Source: Sphingomonas sp. Leaf407
Lineage (GTDB): Bacteria; Pseudomonadota; Alphaproteobacteria; Sphingomonadales; Sphingomonadaceae
Assembly: GCF_001425385.1 (NCBI RefSeq)
Contig: NZ_LMQO01000002.1
Span: forward strand, 1-64,000
DNA: 64,000 bases
Direction: 5' to 3'
Shown here: positions 62,490-64,000 of the stretch, in pieces
How positions within the stretch are numbered: the first letter of the stretch is position 1
How the letters are laid out: every line of letters begins with the position of its first letter
Notes under the pieces: model-generated
The model's input: the letters and a program-made list of their open reading frames with translations, nothing else
The model's database searches: none
What the model was told of the DNA's origin: nothing
Position numbers and translations under genes: made by a program

Positions 62490-63377
62490 ATGACCTTCGA
62501 GCCTGTTATCGTCGACATTCCCCTGTCGGACGGCCACCGCGTTACCGGCTATAGGTACGGCGAGGGGGCCGAAACGGTGATGCTCGCCAATGGCGGCCCG
62601 GGTCTGCCGAGCCTGTATCTGCGCGCGCCGCACGCCCGGCTGGTGGCGGCGGGATTTCGCGTCGTCACCTGGGACCAACTGGGGTGCGGCGCATCCGACC
62701 GCCCGACCGATCCCGCGCTGTGGACGCTGGCGCGCTATGTCGCGGAGGCGGACGAGGTTCGCGCGGCGTTCGGCGTCGACCGGGTCCATTTCCTCGGCCA
62801 TAGCTGGGGAACGTGGCTCGGCACCGAATATGCCCTGACCCATCCCGACCGGATCGCCAGCCTGATCCTGGCCAACGGCGCGTGCGACATCCCGCATCTG
62901 GTGGCCGAACTCAAGCGGCTGAAGCTGGGGCTGGGCACCGAAACGGTGACGATGATGGCCGCGCACGAAGCGGCGGGGACGATGGACCATCCCGAATATC
63001 AGGCGGCGATGACCATCCTGAACTATCGCCATGTCTGCCGGTTGAAGACATGGCCCGAACCGCTCGTCACCGCGCTCGCCGACTGGAACACCGGCCCCTA
63101 TCACACGATGCAGGGGCCGAACGAGTTCACCTTTACCGGCAACATGACCGACTGGAACCGGATACCGGCGATGGGCGCCATCGCCGCCCCCGCGCTGGTG
63201 CTGACCGGGGTGCATGACGAACTGACCCCGGCGTGTTCGGAACGGATGCACCGCGCGCTGCCCGATTCGCGCATCCATGTGTTTCCCAACAGCTCGCACA
63301 TGCCCTTCTATGAGGAACCCGAGGCGTATTTCGCGGTGCTGATCGATTTCCTGACGTCGGTGGCGCGCGCGCGGTGA
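62490..63377 (+). CDS. Proline iminopeptidase-like alpha/beta hydrolase (S33)
   Basis: This 295-residue cytoplasmic peptidase has oxyanion/glycine-rich LANGGPGLPSLYLRAPHARL near residues 32-51, TWDQLGCGASDRPTDP near 62-77 (Asp-Gln-x-G-x-G-x-S-D of proline-specific peptidases), nucleophile FLGHSWGTWLGTEYALTHPD near 103-122 and Asp/His in LTGVHDELTPACS and FPNSSHMPFYEE near the C-terminus. It removes N-terminal proline from peptides. With the S9 peptidase and MFS carrier upstream it would complete intracellular dipeptide hydrolysis. Its start at 62490 is 43 bases after the MFS stop. Confidence 0.88.
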   Translation: MTFEPVIVDIPLSDGHRVTGYRYGEGAETVMLANGGPGLPSLYLRAPHARLVAAGFRVVTWDQLGCGASDRPTDPALWTLARYVAEADEVRAAFGVDRVHFLGHSWGTWLGTEYALTHPDRIASLILANGACDIPHLVAELKRLKLGLGTETVTMMAAHEAAGTMDHPEYQAAMTILNYRHVCRLKTWPEPLVTALADWNTGPYHTMQGPNEFTFTGNMTDWNRIPAMGAIAAPALVLTGVHDELTPACSERMHRALPDSRIHVFPNSSHMPFYEEPEAYFAVLIDFLTSVARAR

Positions 63378-64000
63378 TGCTGGCGGTGGACCTTGGCGGC
63401 ACGCGCTATCGATTCGATGGTCTGGCCGCGTTGCTGGCCGCCGCCTCTCCCCATCGCTCGGGCGACGTACTGGCCGGCGTCGCCGCGCGCGACGCCACCG
63501 AACGGGTCGCGGCGCGGCATGTGCTGGCCGACCTGCCGCTCACCGCGTTCCTGACCGATGCGGTGGTGCCGTACGAGGTCGATGAGGTCACGCGGCTGAT
63601 CGTCGACCGGCACGATGCCGCCGCGTTCGCCCCGATCGCGCATCTGAGCGTCGGCGGGTTTCGCGAATGGCTGCTGGCCGACGAAACCGATGGCGCGACG
63701 ATCGCCGCCGTCGCGGCGGGGATCACCCCCGAAATGGCGGCGGCGGTGTCGAAGCTGTGCCGCAATCAGGATCTGATCGCGATCGCCGCGAAGATCCGCG
63801 TCGTCACCCGGTTCCGCAATACCATGGGACAGTCGGGCACGCTGGGCGTGCGGTTGCAGCCCAACCACCCGACCGACGACCCCGCCGGCATCGCGGCGGC
63901 GATGCTCGACGGGCTGTTGATGGGCTGTGGCGATGCGATGATCGGCATCAATCCGGCGCGCGACGATCCGGCGGCGATGATCGAGCTGCTGCACCTGATC
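63377..64000 (+). CDS. eutB: Ethanolamine ammonia-lyase large subunit, partial (5' end)
   Basis: The frame is open to the end of the window, so only about 208 residues are present (the full protein is around 450). It reads MLAVDLGGTRYRFDGLAALL, then RSGDVLAGVAARDATERVAA, SKLCRNQDLIAIAAKIRVVT and RLQPNHPTDDPAGIAAAMLD, matching EutB. With EutC it forms the adenosylcobalamin-dependent enzyme that cleaves ethanolamine to acetaldehyde and ammonia. The ATG overlaps the stop of the peptidase gene (TGATG), so it belongs to the same operon. No microcompartment gene is visible; eutC would be expected just past the window. Confidence 0.93.
   Translation, partial: MLAVDLGGTRYRFDGLAALLAAASPHRSGDVLAGVAARDATERVAARHVLADLPLTAFLTDAVVPYEVDEVTRLIVDRHDAAAFAPIAHLSVGGFREWLLADETDGATIAAVAAGITPEMAAAVSKLCRNQDLIAIAAKIRVVTRFRNTMGQSGTLGVRLQPNHPTDDPAGIAAAMLDGLLMGCGDAMIGINPARDDPAAMIELLHLI

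Overview
The window is GC-rich chromosomal DNA (GC about 65-70 percent by eye) from an alphaproteobacterium, most likely a sphingomonad (Sphingomonas or a close relative). The evidence is two large TonB-dependent receptors, one paired with a secreted S9 dipeptidyl peptidase; a RibB-type GTP cyclohydrolase end next to ribH; FtsEX beside an MJ0042 zinc-ribbon protein; many 4-nt stop/start overlaps; and frequent TTG/GTG starts. There is no plasmid or phage backbone and no CRISPR array. Most of the window is ordinary housekeeping sequence broken by short, strongly palindromic intergenic repeats.

Layout. 0-5 kb: end of riboflavin synthesis (ribB-type 3' end, ribH), a carboxylate symporter, an unknown membrane protein, and an overlapping reverse-strand run of chaperedoxin, LON-N, Trm112 and an unknown protein. 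5-8 kb: tRNA-Gly, a possible glycosyltransferase relic and a Wzx-type flippase. 8-12 kb: Lhr-like helicase and PdeM (DNA repair), PEBP. 12-20 kb: patatin lipase, homogentisate/tyrosine catabolism (Rieske protein, hmgA, hpd, LysR) and malate synthase G. 20-24 kb: ftsE-ftsX-YdcF-plsC in one overlapping unit, plus a zinc-ribbon protein. 24-36 kb: TonB receptor, crotonase, UbiH-type hydroxylase, ftsK, aldo/keto reductase, hrpB, zapE. 36-42 kb: sdhB, a PaoABC-type molybdenum aldehyde oxidoreductase, glpQ. 42-47 kb: hydrolase, DUF2459, phhA, prmA, an SDR. 47-54 kb: soluble chemoreceptor, sdhCDA, ClpP-like protein, xdhC and mocA, cyclophilin. 55 kb: tRNA-Ser followed by a scar of IS21 istB and aldo/keto reductase fragments. 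55.7-64 kb: a divergent locus of TonB receptor versus S9 peptidase, MFS transporter, proline iminopeptidase and eutB.

How the genes work together. phhA (44.1 kb) with hpd and hmgA (13.9-16.4 kb) gives phenylalanine to tyrosine (after transamination, 4-hydroxyphenylpyruvate) to homogentisate to maleylacetoacetate, although phhA lies 28 kb from the others. sdhB (minus strand, 36 kb) completes sdhCDA (plus strand, 49 kb), so the complex II genes are split. XdhC and MocA at 52-54 kb are the expected cofactor-maturation partners of the PaoABC-type enzyme at 37-41 kb. The 55.7-64 kb locus looks like a peptide-scavenging unit (outer-membrane import, dipeptide release, inner-membrane transport, N-terminal proline removal) with an unexpected ethanolamine ammonia-lyase gene attached. 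Its divergent promoter region is unusually AT-rich and holds a 24-bp near-perfect palindrome.

The most unusual non-coding content is a set of dispersed repeats: 185-200 bp elements with TCGACATTCA/TGAATGTCGA ends; purine-rich GCGGAGGCGCGGAG arms; a roughly 191-bp tandem duplication at 42.2-42.6 kb; and a short AAAGTTTACA repeat at three sites. All assignments come from reading the sequence and from knowledge of the families; no database search was run.
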